DNA of 64,000 bases, from the NCBI GenBank assembly GCA_963749035.1, contig CAVVKW010000004.1, forward strand, positions 496,001-560,000, in the 5' to 3' direction. Below the pieces are notes generated by a model, which was given only the letters and a program-made list of their open reading frames with translations, did not search any database and was not told the DNA's origin. This DNA is from CAVVKW01 sp963749035. Its GTDB lineage: Bacteria > Verrucomicrobiota > Verrucomicrobiia > Chthoniobacterales > JAATET01. The number at the start of each line of letters is the position of its first letter. Position 1 is the first letter of the stretch. Of the stretch, positions 25,687 to 34,841 are shown piece after piece. Both the position numbers and the translations under genes were made by a program.

Positions 25687-26850
25687 TTAGAGCGTCTTGC
25701 AGAAGTCTTCGAGCCGGTCGAGGCCGGTCTTGATGACGTCCATGCTGGTCGCGTAGCTGAGACGGATGGTCTTGTCGTCACCGAAGGCGACGCCCGGGAC
25801 CACGGCGACACTGGCCTTGCTGAGAAGGCGGTCGGCAAAATTCGCGGAGGTGAGACCGAGCTCGCTGATGTTGACGAGAACGTAGAAGGCGCCGAGCGGC
25901 TTGACGGCCGAGATGCCGCTGATGGATTCGATCCGCCCGCACATGTAGTCGCGCCGAATCGAGAATTCCTCCCGCATGTCGGTCACGCACTGTTGGTCGC
26001 CCTTGATCGCGGCGAGGCCGCCTTTCTGAGAGAACGAGCAGGGATTCGAAGTGCTGTGGCTTTGCATCGAATCGATTGCGCTGGCGATGGCGGGCGGAGC
26101 GGCGAGGTAGCCGAGCCGCCATCCGGTCATCGAATACGCTTTGCTGAAGCCGTTGATCGTGATGGTGAGATCGTAGGCTTCGGGCGTGACGCCGGCGACG
26201 CTGACGTGTTCGGCTCCGTCGTAGATCAGCTTCTCGTAGATCTCGTCGGAGAGGATGTAGATGTCCTCTTCAGCAGCGACTTCGACGATGCCCTTGAGCT
26301 CCTCGCGGGTGTAAACGGATCCGGTCGGATTGCCGGGGGTGTTGATGATGACCATCTTGGTCCGAGGCGTCATGGCGTTCTCGAATTGCTCGGCGGTCAT
26401 CTTCCATTGATTTTCCTCGGTGGTCGGAACGTAAACCGGGACGGCGCCAGCGAGTCGGACCATCTCGGGGTAGCTCAGCCAGTAGGGGGCCGGAATGACA
26501 ACTTCGTCACCGGGATCGCAGGTCGCCATGATGGCGTTGAAACATGACTGCTTCGCGCCGTTGCTGACGATGACCTGGCTCGGCTTGTAATCGAGCCCGT
26601 TCTCGGAGCGGAGCTTTTGGGCGATCGCTTCGCGGAGATCGGGCGTGCCGGACGAGGGTGTGTATTTTGTAAAACCGGTCTCGAGGGCGGCCTGAGCGGC
26701 AGCTTTGATGTGGTCCGGAGTGTCAAAATCGGGCTCGCCGGCTCCGAAGCCGCAGACGTCGATGCCTTCAGCTTTGAGGGCCTTGGACTTGCTGTCGATA
26801 GCGAGGGTGAGAGACGGGGTGAGTTCTTCTACGCGGTTGGAGAGTTCCAT
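25687..26850 (-). CDS. Class I pyridoxal-phosphate aminotransferase (aspartate type)
   Basis: 387 residues. It matches the I-gamma aspartate aminotransferase group: N-terminal FGAGEPDFDTPDHIK, SNGAKQSCFNA, PAPYWLSYPEMV, NTPGNPTGSVY, DEIYEKLIYDG and the PLP lysine in GFSKAYSMTGWRLGY near residue 237; the Arg for the substrate carboxylate is in IRLSYAT near the end. It most likely interconverts aspartate and oxaloacetate; other amino acids or prephenate cannot be excluded. The NDP kinase gene ends 44 bases upstream. Confidence 0.92.
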   Translation of the reverse strand: MELSNRVEELTPSLTLAIDSKSKALKAEGIDVCGFGAGEPDFDTPDHIKAAAQAALETGFTKYTPSSGTPDLREAIAQKLRSENGLDYKPSQVIVSNGAKQSCFNAIMATCDPGDEVVIPAPYWLSYPEMVRLAGAVPVYVPTTEENQWKMTAEQFENAMTPRTKMVIINTPGNPTGSVYTREELKGIVEVAAEEDIYILSDEIYEKLIYDGAEHVSVAGVTPEAYDLTITINGFSKAYSMTGWRLGYLAAPPAIASAIDSMQSHSTSNPCSFSQKGGLAAIKGDQQCVTDMREEFSIRRDYMCGRIESISGISAVKPLGAFYVLVNISELGLTSANFADRLLSKASVAVVPGVAFGDDKTIRLSYATSMDVIKTGLDRLEDFCKTL

Positions 26851-26894
26851 ATATTCTGTGTGGGTCGTCGTTGGATGAGTCGTGCCCGGGGACG

Positions 26895-28067
26895 CTAGCG
26901 GGCGGATAAATGAGATTCAATGAGGGGTTTGAATTTATTCCGGGAGAGTCCGAGGATCGCCATTTCACGCTCGGCGTTATCGACGGAATCGGAGGCGTGG
27001 GCGGCGTTCACCATCATGGTCGTGCCGAACTCACGGCGGATCGTGCCGGACGGGGCTTTCGATGGATCGGTCGGTCCGAGGACGCAGCGGATCTTCGCGA
27101 CGGCGTCAGGTCCCTGGTAGATGATGGCGACGCAGCGCTCGCTGCCGGGGAGGTCGCGCTCGTTGGGGGGCGTCTGGCTGGGGCGGCGGCCGGACATGAA
27201 TTGGACGAGCGATTCCCAGTGGGCGCGGCCAGCGATGGGGCCGAGCATTTCGCCTAACTGCCGCTCGGTCGCCTCGTCGAGTGGGAGATCGAGTTCCTCC
27301 TCGGCGGCGAGCCGGGCCCGGCGACCGGTGGGCTCTTGGAAGACCTCTTCAAGGACGGCGAGGACGGGGCCGTAAAACTCTTCGGCTTCGGCGACGCTGA
27401 GGTGATGGACTTGAAAACCAACGATCGATAAGCCCGTGCGCGAGAACGTATCGATGACGCCGCCGGGGCGGGCATTGGGGAAGCGGAAATTGTCGGGTTT
27501 GATCAGAACGAGAGTCTTCTCAATCTTGGCGTCGGTCGTCTCGGCGGAAGGAATGACGTCGTCAAGAATGCCGCCGTCGGCGTCGGAGTATTGAGCCCAG
27601 AGCGAGAGATTGGCGCGAGCGGTCTCGGCGTTGGGCGCGGTGAGCGCGGCGGGCTCGAAATATACGACACCGTGCTCGTCGGTGACGTAGTCGCCGTAGG
27701 TGTCGCGGATGGTCTCGCCGGAGGTCCGCTCGTGTTCGATGTGACCGGTGACTTGGCGGGTGATCTCGACGGCGTCTTCACCGCGGAGAACGAGCATGAG
27801 GACCCGGGGGCGAGTGCCATCGGGGAGAGGAGAGAAGTTTTTGAGAACGTAAACACGAATCATTTCCTGAGTCCGGCGATGTCGTTCGTCGGTCTCCGTG
27901 ACGATAGACTCGGCGAACTCCGCGATCAGCTCGCTACTGGGGGCGAACATCCGCCCGGCGACGAGTTCCAGACCTGAGCGCGAGAGGAGTCGGGAGACGA
28001 TGCCGCCCGTGCGCGATTTGCGAATCGAGTGGGGCGTGATCAGGACGTATGCGAGCTCTTCGGCCAT
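26895..28067 (-). CDS. Double-domain nucleoside-diphosphate kinase, N-terminal copy degenerate
   Basis: 390 residues, more than twice the usual 140. The C-terminal half starts KTLVLIKPDNFRF (about 183) and ends GTIRREFGTTMMVNAAHASDS, with the phospho-His in NAAHASDS (about 363) and SDS intact. It carries an insertion of about 50 residues between the Kpn-loop region and the late strands. The N-terminal half repeats the layout (YVLITPHSIRKSRTGG, VLMLVLRGEDAVE, GETIRDTYGDYV), but the segment where the catalytic His belongs reads VVYFEPAALTAP, without His. It should phosphorylate NDPs through the second domain only; the first may be structural or regulatory. Confidence 0.85.
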   Translation of the reverse strand: MAEELAYVLITPHSIRKSRTGGIVSRLLSRSGLELVAGRMFAPSSELIAEFAESIVTETDERHRRTQEMIRVYVLKNFSPLPDGTRPRVLMLVLRGEDAVEITRQVTGHIEHERTSGETIRDTYGDYVTDEHGVVYFEPAALTAPNAETARANLSLWAQYSDADGGILDDVIPSAETTDAKIEKTLVLIKPDNFRFPNARPGGVIDTFSRTGLSIVGFQVHHLSVAEAEEFYGPVLAVLEEVFQEPTGRRARLAAEEELDLPLDEATERQLGEMLGPIAGRAHWESLVQFMSGRRPSQTPPNERDLPGSERCVAIIYQGPDAVAKIRCVLGPTDPSKAPSGTIRREFGTTMMVNAAHASDSVDNAEREMAILGLSRNKFKPLIESHLSAR

Positions 28068-28129
28068 GCGGGAAAGGGTTCACCGTCCCAAGAAACAGCC
28101 TTGGGTGCCTCTCGAAGCGGACGGGGACC

Positions 28130-29227
28130 CTAGCGATGCCCCGAAGCGGGCGTCAAGGTGGAGTTTTGGATGAGGCCGTTCGCGAGAGCGTGGGCGGCGG
28201 CGTCGGAGGTGTCGGCGCAGAGAAGGAGATCGACCTCGTGGTCGGCTTCGGTCGCCTCGTGAATGGCGCGGACCGCCTCGTCGCGCGCGGCGGTGCTGAC
28301 GTCGCGAATGTAAACCGCGCGGATGCGACCGGGGAACTCCTTCACGGCCTGCGCGTAGATTTCCGGATCATGCTGGCCGCTGTCGCCGATGAGAACGAAG
28401 GGGAGGTCAGGGAAGGCGGTCAGGAGTTCCCGGAGAACGGCGAGCTTGTGCTCGGTATGGCTGAGTTTGAGGAATTTCGCCTGATCGATGCCCCAATCGG
28501 TCATGAAGAGATTTCCGCGGGGAAACGAGCGGAGTTCAAGAAGTCGGGTGATGAACGAATGGAGGTTCCAGGGTGAGCTGGTGACGTAGAAGAAAGGATT
28601 TCTGCCGTCTCCGGACGGTCCGCGAGCCAAAGCCGCGTAGAAATTTGAAGCGCCCTCGAAGATCACGCGGGTGTGTTCGTTCCCGAGCAGGGTGGTCTTG
28701 AGCATGAGTGAGAGTTTGGTCGCGCCCGTCTCGAAGATCGTGTCGTCGATGTCGCTGATGACGCCGAACTCGGCGTCGCGCGGTGGGATCAGAAATTCGC
28801 CTTCGTGAGTTCCGTCCGGCATCGCGTCGGCTGCGAGGACTTCTGTCGCAAAGCTGCTCCAGCCTTCGGGAGGTGGGGAGGTGAGGTTGACTTCGGAGCG
28901 GAAGTATCCCTCGTCGTCGCACTCGATCTCGAAAGCTTCCCCGGAGATCGTGGCCCGGAGGTGCGCGTGGGGGATTTCGCACGTGAACCAGAGCCCGGCC
29001 ATCCGGCGAAAGTTGCGCCAGCGGGAGTCGGAGATCGTTGGCTCGGGGGAATCCGACGGCTCGCGGAGCACGCGCCCGCGAACGACGACGCGGCGATCTG
29101 ATCCGTAGCCGCCGTGGGACACGATCTGGATCGGGCGGCTGGCGCCGATCCAGTTGCGGATTGGCCGCAGGAGACGGTCGGCAATTTTTTCCAGAATATG
29201 AACGGCACGCTGCAAACTGAAGCTCAT
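28130..29227 (-). CDS. APP1-type phosphatidate phosphatase (DUF2183)
   Basis: 365 residues. The catalytic domain has the HAD-like DxDxT signature ISDIDDTIFETG near residue 180 and continues FYVTSSPWNLH, HTEHKLAVLRELL and VLIGDSGQHDPEIYA, the conserved blocks of the APP1/DUF2183 family, which in yeast dephosphorylates phosphatidic acid. An N-terminal beta-rich region precedes it. No signal peptide is evident. It is transcribed divergently from mlaE, 83 bases away, so lipid handling is a reasonable shared theme. The ATG at 29227 gives MSFSLQRAVHIL. Confidence 0.87.
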   Translation of the reverse strand: MSFSLQRAVHILEKIADRLLRPIRNWIGASRPIQIVSHGGYGSDRRVVVRGRVLREPSDSPEPTISDSRWRNFRRMAGLWFTCEIPHAHLRATISGEAFEIECDDEGYFRSEVNLTSPPPEGWSSFATEVLAADAMPDGTHEGEFLIPPRDAEFGVISDIDDTIFETGATKLSLMLKTTLLGNEHTRVIFEGASNFYAALARGPSGDGRNPFFYVTSSPWNLHSFITRLLELRSFPRGNLFMTDWGIDQAKFLKLSHTEHKLAVLRELLTAFPDLPFVLIGDSGQHDPEIYAQAVKEFPGRIRAVYIRDVSTAARDEAVRAIHEATEADHEVDLLLCADTSDAAAHALANGLIQNSTLTPASGHR

Positions 29228-29310
29228 GGGGGCGTAGTGTGGAAAAAATCGGTGGCGGATGCCAAGCCACGGCATTGCATATTACGGAGGTTTCAGCGTA
29301 ACTCCGGGCG

Positions 29311-30087
29311 ATGTTGCGATTTTTCGGTAGCCACGGGCTTGGAGTGATCGCGGGTTTGGGTGACTACGCGGTCTTCACGGGACGTTCGTTTTCGGCTGCG
29401 GCCAAGTCGCGTCGGCTCGGTCGGCGGTTTGCGCGGGCGGTTTACGAGCAGGGCACTCTGTGTCTCCCCGTGATCTTGATCGTGGGCACCTTCACCGGTC
29501 TGGTTTTAGGTCTCCAAGGCTATTACGTGCTGAATCGCTTCGGCTCGGAAGGGCTGCTGGGCGCTTTGGTTTCTCTGAGTCTCGTCCGCGAGATGGCGCC
29601 GGTGTTGGCGGCGTTGATGTTGGTGGGGCAGGCCGGATCGGCGTTGGCTGCCGAGTTGGGGATGCAGCGAAACACCGAGCAGATCGTTGCGCTGGAGACG
29701 ATGGGGGTGAGCAGTCACGGGTATCTGGTCGCGCCGCGATTGTTGGCGGCACTGGTGGTTTTCCCCGTGCAGACGGCGCTGTTCGTGGCGATCGGGTTAT
29801 GGGGCGGGAGTTTATCGGGATCGCTGCTGCTCGGGGTCGAGCCAGGCGTTTATTGGTCGTCCGTCGAGCGGGCGGTAGGATCGCGCGACGTGTGGGAGTG
29901 TTTCATCAAGGCGGCGTCGTTCGGTTTGTTGACGATCAGCACCTGCGCGTATCACGGTTTCAACGCTCACCGTTGCCGGGCGGCCACGGGCGCGCGGGCG
30001 GTCAGCGAATCCACGACCCGGGCGGTCGTTCACGCCAGTATCCTGGTGCTTGCGGCGGATTACGTCATCACGTCGTTTTTGATCTGA
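29311..30087 (+). CDS. mlaE: MlaE-family ABC transporter permease
   Basis: 258 residues with five to six membrane helices. The MlaE signatures are there: GTFTGLVLGLQGYYVLNRFG, REMAPVLAALMLVGQAGSALAAELG (conserved Glu) and ETMGVSSHGYLVAPR. It forms the inner-membrane permease of the phospholipid transporter that links to the MCE protein. First of five co-directional genes mlaE-F-D-C-A; its TGA overlaps the next ATG by one base (TGATG). Confidence 0.93.
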   Translation: MLRFFGSHGLGVIAGLGDYAVFTGRSFSAAAKSRRLGRRFARAVYEQGTLCLPVILIVGTFTGLVLGLQGYYVLNRFGSEGLLGALVSLSLVREMAPVLAALMLVGQAGSALAAELGMQRNTEQIVALETMGVSSHGYLVAPRLLAALVVFPVQTALFVAIGLWGGSLSGSLLLGVEPGVYWSSVERAVGSRDVWECFIKAASFGLLTISTCAYHGFNAHRCRAATGARAVSESTTRAVVHASILVLAADYVITSFLI

Positions 30088-30902
30088 TGAGCGGGAACGG
30101 CGACGCATCCGACGTGCTCCTGCGAGTCGAGGGCTTGCACAAGAGCTTCGGGGAAAAGGTGGTCCTTAACGACGTGGGGTTGGTCGTCCGGCGGGGGAGC
30201 GTGTCGACGGTGCTGGGGCCGAGCGGGGCGGGTAAGTCGGTGTTTTTGAAATGTCTGGCCGACATCGAGCGGCGGAACGCGGGTCGGATCGAGTTTGACG
30301 GTCAGGAACTCGATCCAGCGGACCCGGCGGCGATTCAGGAATTTCGCCGACGGTGCAGTTTCCTTTTCCAGGGAAACGCGTTGTTCGATTCGATGACGGC
30401 GTTGCAAAACGTCGCGTTGCCGCTCGAGCAAACGACTGACCTCGGCGACGACGTGATCCGCGAACGCAGTCTGGAGGCACTGCGGAAGCTCGAACTCCAC
30501 GAGCACGCCGGGCACTACCCGGGACAGATCTCGGGCGGGATGCAGAAGCGGCTGGCCCTGGCGAGAGCGATCGTCACCCGGCCAGAACTCGTTTTCTTCG
30601 ACGAGCCGACGGCTGGACTCGACCCGCTGAGGCGAAACGCCGTGTTTTCAATGATCGCGAAATATCAGCGGCAATTTGGATTCACGGCGGTGATCGTGAC
30701 ACACGACGTGGTCGAGGCACTTGTCGTGAGTGATCGCGTTGCGCTGCTCGAGCGAGGTCAGATGTGCTTCGAGGGGACGCCCGAAGAGTTCTCAGCGTCG
30801 GTGCATCCGGTCGTGCGCGGATTCCGCGATAGTGCGGAAGCTCTCGGCAAGGCGCTTGCTTCCATTCGCGAAGGAGGGAACACTCCCCCCGGTCACCCAT
30901 GA
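30087..30902 (+). CDS. mlaF: MlaF-family ABC transporter ATPase
   Basis: 271 residues. ABC motifs in order: Walker A GPSGAGKS (about 43), Q-loop FLFQGNALFDSMT, signature SGGMQKRLALARA, Walker B LVFFDEPTAGLDP and switch His in VTHDV. The phrase FQGNALFDSMTALQNVALP is characteristic of the Mla/Ttg2A subgroup. It powers the MlaE permease in lipid transport. Its stop overlaps the mlaD start (ATGA). Confidence 0.95.
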   Translation: MSGNGDASDVLLRVEGLHKSFGEKVVLNDVGLVVRRGSVSTVLGPSGAGKSVFLKCLADIERRNAGRIEFDGQELDPADPAAIQEFRRRCSFLFQGNALFDSMTALQNVALPLEQTTDLGDDVIRERSLEALRKLELHEHAGHYPGQISGGMQKRLALARAIVTRPELVFFDEPTAGLDPLRRNAVFSMIAKYQRQFGFTAVIVTHDVVEALVVSDRVALLERGQMCFEGTPEEFSASVHPVVRGFRDSAEALGKALASIREGGNTPPGHP

Positions 30903-31375
30903 AAAAGAGCAATTTAGAATTATTCGTCGGCTTCTTCGTTCTGCTCGGGATTGCGGCCATCGTTTACCTCACGATCAAACTCGGTTCAGGTTCGCTGATC
31001 GGGGGCGATACCGTCGAGATCGAGGCGCGGTTTGCGAACGCTGGCGGTCTGAACAGCGGGAGCAGCGTAATGCTGGCGGGCGTGACGATCGGTCGGGTCG
31101 ATGGGATCGTGATTGATCCGGTGGATTACAGCGCAATCGCGACCTTGCGGGTGGAATCCGAGATCCAACTGCCGACCGACACGATGGCGTCGATCAAGAC
31201 GACCGGGCTGATCGGAGACAAATACGTGGCGTTGGCTCCTGGGGCGGATGAGACCTATCTCGAACCTGGCGCGCGCATCACGATGACCGAATCGTCGGTG
31301 GATTTGGAATCGTTGATTGGAAAAATGGCTTTTGGCACGGTCGAAGACGAGTCCGCAGACGAACCGACCCCATGA
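30899..31375 (+). CDS. mlaD: MlaD-family MCE-domain protein
   Basis: 158 residues: a single N-terminal anchor helix (ELFVGFFVLLGIAAIVYLTI) then one MCE domain (VEIEARFANAGGLNSGSSVMLAGVTIGRV, GLIGDKYVALAPG). It is expected to form a periplasmic hexamer that carries phospholipids between MlaEF and MlaC. The acidic C-terminus is short. Overlaps the mlaC start by four bases. Confidence 0.93.
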   Translation: MKKSNLELFVGFFVLLGIAAIVYLTIKLGSGSLIGGDTVEIEARFANAGGLNSGSSVMLAGVTIGRVDGIVIDPVDYSAIATLRVESEIQLPTDTMASIKTTGLIGDKYVALAPGADETYLEPGARITMTESSVDLESLIGKMAFGTVEDESADEPTP

Positions 31376-31950
31376 ATCTCCGCTCCTTTGGCTCTCTCGT
31401 TGTCTTGATCTCGCTGGGTTTTGTTCCCATCGAAGCACACGCAAATGCCACCGCCGAAAAGAAGTTGCGGAACGCGGTCGACGACGTCATCCGCGTAGCG
31501 GAGAGGACTTCGACCGGTCCTGAGCTCGCCAATAAATTACGTCCGGTGCTCGAGCGGGCGATCAGCTTCGAGGCGATGACGCGTCGCGCGGTCGGGCCCG
31601 GCTGGCGGCAGTTTTCTTCAAGTCAGCGGAAAGAGGCGACGAAGCTCTTCACGACGCTCATCATTCGGACCTACAGCAACAAGATGACCCCGGGGGAACT
31701 GCCGGACATCACCTATCTCGCCGCCCAAGAGCCGGCACCGGGCCGCCTGGAGATCCCCACGACATTGACCTATCGCGGGAGCGACTACGTCGTGACCTAC
31801 CGGATGGAACGGGCCGAGGGATGGAAAATTACCGACATTCTGATCGAAGGCGTCAGTCTGATCGCGAATTATCGCACCCAACTAGACGCAGAGTCCAAAC
31901 GGGGCGGTGCCGCTGCCGTGATCGCTTCGCTCGACAAAGCCGTAAACTAA
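31372..31950 (+). CDS. mlaC: MlaC-family periplasmic phospholipid-binding protein
   Basis: 192 residues with an N-terminal signal peptide (SLVVLISLGFVPIEAHA). The Ttg2D/MlaC pattern is seen in EAMTRRAVGPGWRQFSSSQRKEATKLF, the TYSNKM helix and YRMERAEGWKITDILIEGVSLIANYRTQL. It shuttles phospholipids across the periplasm between MlaA and MlaD. Five bases separate it from mlaA. Confidence 0.92.
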   Translation: MNLRSFGSLVVLISLGFVPIEAHANATAEKKLRNAVDDVIRVAERTSTGPELANKLRPVLERAISFEAMTRRAVGPGWRQFSSSQRKEATKLFTTLIIRTYSNKMTPGELPDITYLAAQEPAPGRLEIPTTLTYRGSDYVVTYRMERAEGWKITDILIEGVSLIANYRTQLDAESKRGGAAAVIASLDKAVN

Positions 31951-31955
31951 ATCTC

Positions 31956-32798
31956 ATGAAAATTTTAATCCAGCCCGCCCTTGCTCTGACAACCGTCGCG
32001 TTTCTCGCGAGTTGCGCGTCGAACTCCAATTCTGATCGCACCGCGGCGACCTCGGCCGATACGGTCGTCGTCGAAGAGGAATACGTAGGGGTATCTGGCG
32101 AAGTGCCGTCATCCGCGGCAGGCGACGAGTTCGACGATCTCGACGAATACGATGCGGTCATCATCCCGGACCCGATCGAGCCGGTCAATCGTGCGACGTT
32201 CGCGCTGAACGACGGTATCTACTACGTGCTGCTACGGCCGGCCGCGAAGGGATACGAATTCTTGATTCCCAAGCCCGCACGGACAGGAATCACCAACGTT
32301 TTCGAAAACGCGCGGTTCCCGGTGCGGTTCGTGAACAACGCGCTCCAGGGTAATTTTGAGCGGATGTCCCAGGAGATGGCGCGGTTTTTAATCAACAGCA
32401 CGGCAGGTGTCGGGGGCATCTTCAAGGTGTCGGACCTGGCACCGTCTTTGGCGGACGTCCAACCCGCTGGCACGGGACAGACGTTTGCGAAGTGGGGTAT
32501 CCCGCACGGTGCATACCTGGTCCTGCCGGTGTTGGGACCGAGCAGTGTTCGCGATGCAGTCGGGCTGGTCGGCGACCGCGCGCTGAGTCCGGTGACCTAC
32601 GTTGGCGTAATGTATAACGGCGCATTCTTCTCCGACACCTACGATTGGACGGTCGCGATCCCGGCCACCAGCACGGTGAGCTCCCTGCCAAATGCGGTGG
32701 CCATCTATGACGCCGCGACCGAAGATGCGATCGATCCGTATCTCTCGGCGAAGGGATTTTACGTCCAATACCGAGACGAAGTCGCGAAGGAAGAATAG
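31956..32798 (+). CDS. mlaA: MlaA (VacJ) outer-membrane lipoprotein
   Basis: 280 residues. A lipoprotein signal ends in the lipobox FLASC (Cys about residue 20), followed by an acidic Ser-rich linker. The core shows the MlaA family blocks DPIEPVNRATFALNDGIYYVLLRP, NVFENARFPVRFVNNALQG, the GVGGIFKVSDLA region, FAKWGIPHGAYLVLPVLGPS and SPVTYV. It removes phospholipids from the outer leaflet of the outer membrane. Its presence completes an E-F-D-C-A operon; no mlaB (STAS) gene is included. Confidence 0.93.
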   Translation: MKILIQPALALTTVAFLASCASNSNSDRTAATSADTVVVEEEYVGVSGEVPSSAAGDEFDDLDEYDAVIIPDPIEPVNRATFALNDGIYYVLLRPAAKGYEFLIPKPARTGITNVFENARFPVRFVNNALQGNFERMSQEMARFLINSTAGVGGIFKVSDLAPSLADVQPAGTGQTFAKWGIPHGAYLVLPVLGPSSVRDAVGLVGDRALSPVTYVGVMYNGAFFSDTYDWTVAIPATSTVSSLPNAVAIYDAATEDAIDPYLSAKGFYVQYRDEVAKEE

Positions 32799-33309
32799 CG
32801 GCAGCTGATCTGGGCGAGGAGTGGACCTAAGAGGCTCCCCGACCCTCCGTTTCTCTCGCGCAAAATCGCGCAAACGCGATAATACGCGTTCGCTGCGTTG
32901 ATTCGGTGACCGTCACCGGCGGGTTTGGGATCAGGAGTTTCACGCGGTTGGCACGACCATGAGCCTTTGACCACACCGAGATCGCCTGCCGGCCTCGAAG
33001 AAAGTGCGGCGCATCATAGACGACCCGAAATGCGGCGGGAACGAAGGGTGCGACGATCGCCGAGTGGTTTGAGACGACGTCTCCTTTCGCAACACCGCCC
33101 CTCCACCGAGCAGTGGGAAGCGTCGCCTGGATTCCGACGTGCCATCCCAAAGCTGACCTCCTCTGCACCTTCGCGGCTTCGCGCCTTCGCGTGAGAACCT
33201 GATCGCAAATCCAAGGATCTTGGTGAGCGAACTCGTCACGCGACGGCACGTAAAAGCGGAGAACCCTCGAGGGATCCTCCGCTTGCGAAGTCGTGGATGG
33301 AATTGCCGC
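32799..33309. other. Intergenic region with a dispersed repeat arm
   Basis: 511 bases between convergent mlaA and the coiled-coil gene. Positions 33168-33193 (CTTCGCGGCTTCGCG then CCTTCGCGTGAG) repeat the right arm of the 16.8-17.1 kb element. The minus strand has an open stretch (about 33.10-32.86 kb) reading IVAPFVPAAFRVVYDAPHFL and LLIPNPPVTVTES, which has coding-like composition but no start with a ribosome site and no family I recognise; it may be a gene remnant. No clear terminator follows mlaA. Confidence 0.45.
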
Positions 33310-34590
33310 CTAGTTCTGTGGGCTGTTCATTTCCCGAAGACGAGCGCGGAGCCGGTCGAGCCGAGCAGCCTGCTCGGTGAGCGACTGCTGAAGTCCGGCG
33401 CGCGCCTCTTCGCTGGATTTGAGCTGGTTCGCGAGAGCCTGGAGTTGCTTCGCAGCGTCATCTGCCGCTTTCGCAGCCTGATCGCGGGCGGCCTCGGCGG
33501 ATGCGGTCTGCTCCTGCATCTTCTTCAGCTCTGCTGGATCGGTTTTCTGCTTCGCTGCTTCAGCCTGCATCTTCTTCTGAGCGGCGGCGAGTTCGGCCGC
33601 CTTTTTCCGAGCGGCTTCAAGCTCACGCTTCAGCTGTTCGGTCTGCTTGGCGAGCTGGGTCTTTGAGCCGCCGAGATCCTGAACCTGTTTGTCGTAAGCG
33701 CTGACTTTCTTCTGCAACCCGGCTTTCTGCTGGTCGAGGGAAGCGAGGCGTTTTTCAAGCTCAGCGTTCTTCTTCTCCGCCGTGGCGAGTTTCGATGCGG
33801 TTTGCTGATTCGTTTTTTCAGCCGCGGCGAGTTTGGACTGAGTTTGTTCGGTTTTCTTCTTCTCTGCGGTCAGGGAGTCGATCTGTTTTTGAAGTTCGGC
33901 GTTCTCCTTTTTCAGGGCCACGCGCTCTTCGGGAGCGGCCAGCTCATCCTTGACGCCGTCGATCTGCTTGAGGGCAGAGTCCATTTCGGAGCGGAATTTA
34001 CCCAGCATCGCGTAGGCCTCCTCACCGGCGGAGAGCTTGGCTTCAGCTTCTTCAGCCTGCTTTTTCCATTTGGCCTCGCTCTCGCGGACCTGCTTCAGCT
34101 CCGCTTCGACCTGGGCGAGTCGCCCTTCGGTTTCGGCTTGGGATTCACGTCGGGAATCAAGTTCCTTGATCGCCAGGTCGCGCTGTGCGACCGCTTCGGC
34201 AACCTGGTTGCGGGCGTTTTGGAGAATGTTGACCAGCGACTCGAAGCTGTTTTCAATGAGCTGGCTGGTGTTTTTCTCCGAAGCTCCGGACTCGCCGTCC
34301 TTTGCCGGTTTGGTAGCTTCTTCCGTCTTATTGGCGGATGGGGTGGGTGATGGAGACGAAGCCGGTGTCGGCGACGGGGATGCCTCCGGGGTGGGCGACG
34401 CTTTCGGGGTCGGCGAAGGGGATGGAGTCGGGGTCGGTGCCTGGTTCCGCTTGGGAACTTTTGCTTCGGCAGGGGGTTGATTAGCGGGCGGCTCGGTTTC
34501 AGCTGCAGGGATTTTGGCTGCGTAGAGCGAGGTGGTCGCGAAAGTGGCGGCAAGACCGCTGAGAAGGAGTTTTCGGTGGGAGATTTTCAT
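33310..34590 (-). CDS. Exported coiled-coil protein with Pro/Thr/Ser-rich linker
   Basis: 426 residues. A signal peptide (LLLSGLAATFATTSLYA, about 8-24) is followed by a Pro-rich low-complexity segment of alternating TP and SP (about 50-85) and then an almost continuous coiled coil from about 125 to the end, rich in Ala, Glu, Lys and Gln with heptad spacing. No catalytic motif. The layout suggests a rod-like periplasmic or envelope protein whose linker spans another layer; EnvC-like or tropomyosin-like rods are analogies only. Single gene, convergent with mlaA across a 0.5 kb gap. Confidence 0.75.
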   Translation of the reverse strand: MKISHRKLLLSGLAATFATTSLYAAKIPAAETEPPANQPPAEAKVPKRNQAPTPTPSPSPTPKASPTPEASPSPTPASSPSPTPSANKTEEATKPAKDGESGASEKNTSQLIENSFESLVNILQNARNQVAEAVAQRDLAIKELDSRRESQAETEGRLAQVEAELKQVRESEAKWKKQAEEAEAKLSAGEEAYAMLGKFRSEMDSALKQIDGVKDELAAPEERVALKKENAELQKQIDSLTAEKKKTEQTQSKLAAAEKTNQQTASKLATAEKKNAELEKRLASLDQQKAGLQKKVSAYDKQVQDLGGSKTQLAKQTEQLKRELEAARKKAAELAAAQKKMQAEAAKQKTDPAELKKMQEQTASAEAARDQAAKAADDAAKQLQALANQLKSSEEARAGLQQSLTEQAARLDRLRARLREMNSPQN

Positions 34591-34841
34591 AGGATAAGTT
34601 CTGTCAAATCGACTGCCGAGGGTGACACGGTTCGGTTAAATGTAAAAACCGGTTTTTGGTGACGAATTTGTAGCGAGGGGCGGGTGGCGGGTCGCGAAGT
34701 AGGCACGCGGTGTTTAATGACCCGCGTCGTCGCTATTTGAGCCTGAGCATTCGTTGATTGCTTGGTGAGCACACTCTATTGGGAAGCCACCCCACCCATG
34801 GTGCGAACGGCAAGCCTGCCGAAGTGGTCGACCCGCGAGAA
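34591..34841. other. Intergenic region with AAAAACCGGTTTTT palindrome
   Basis: Between the coiled-coil gene and the transposase unit. It contains the perfect 14-base palindrome AAAAACCGGTTTTT at 34644-34657, which could be an operator or a weak hairpin upstream of the leftward coiled-coil gene. Locally it is richer in A and T than the rest of the window. No coding frame is supported. Confidence 0.4.
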
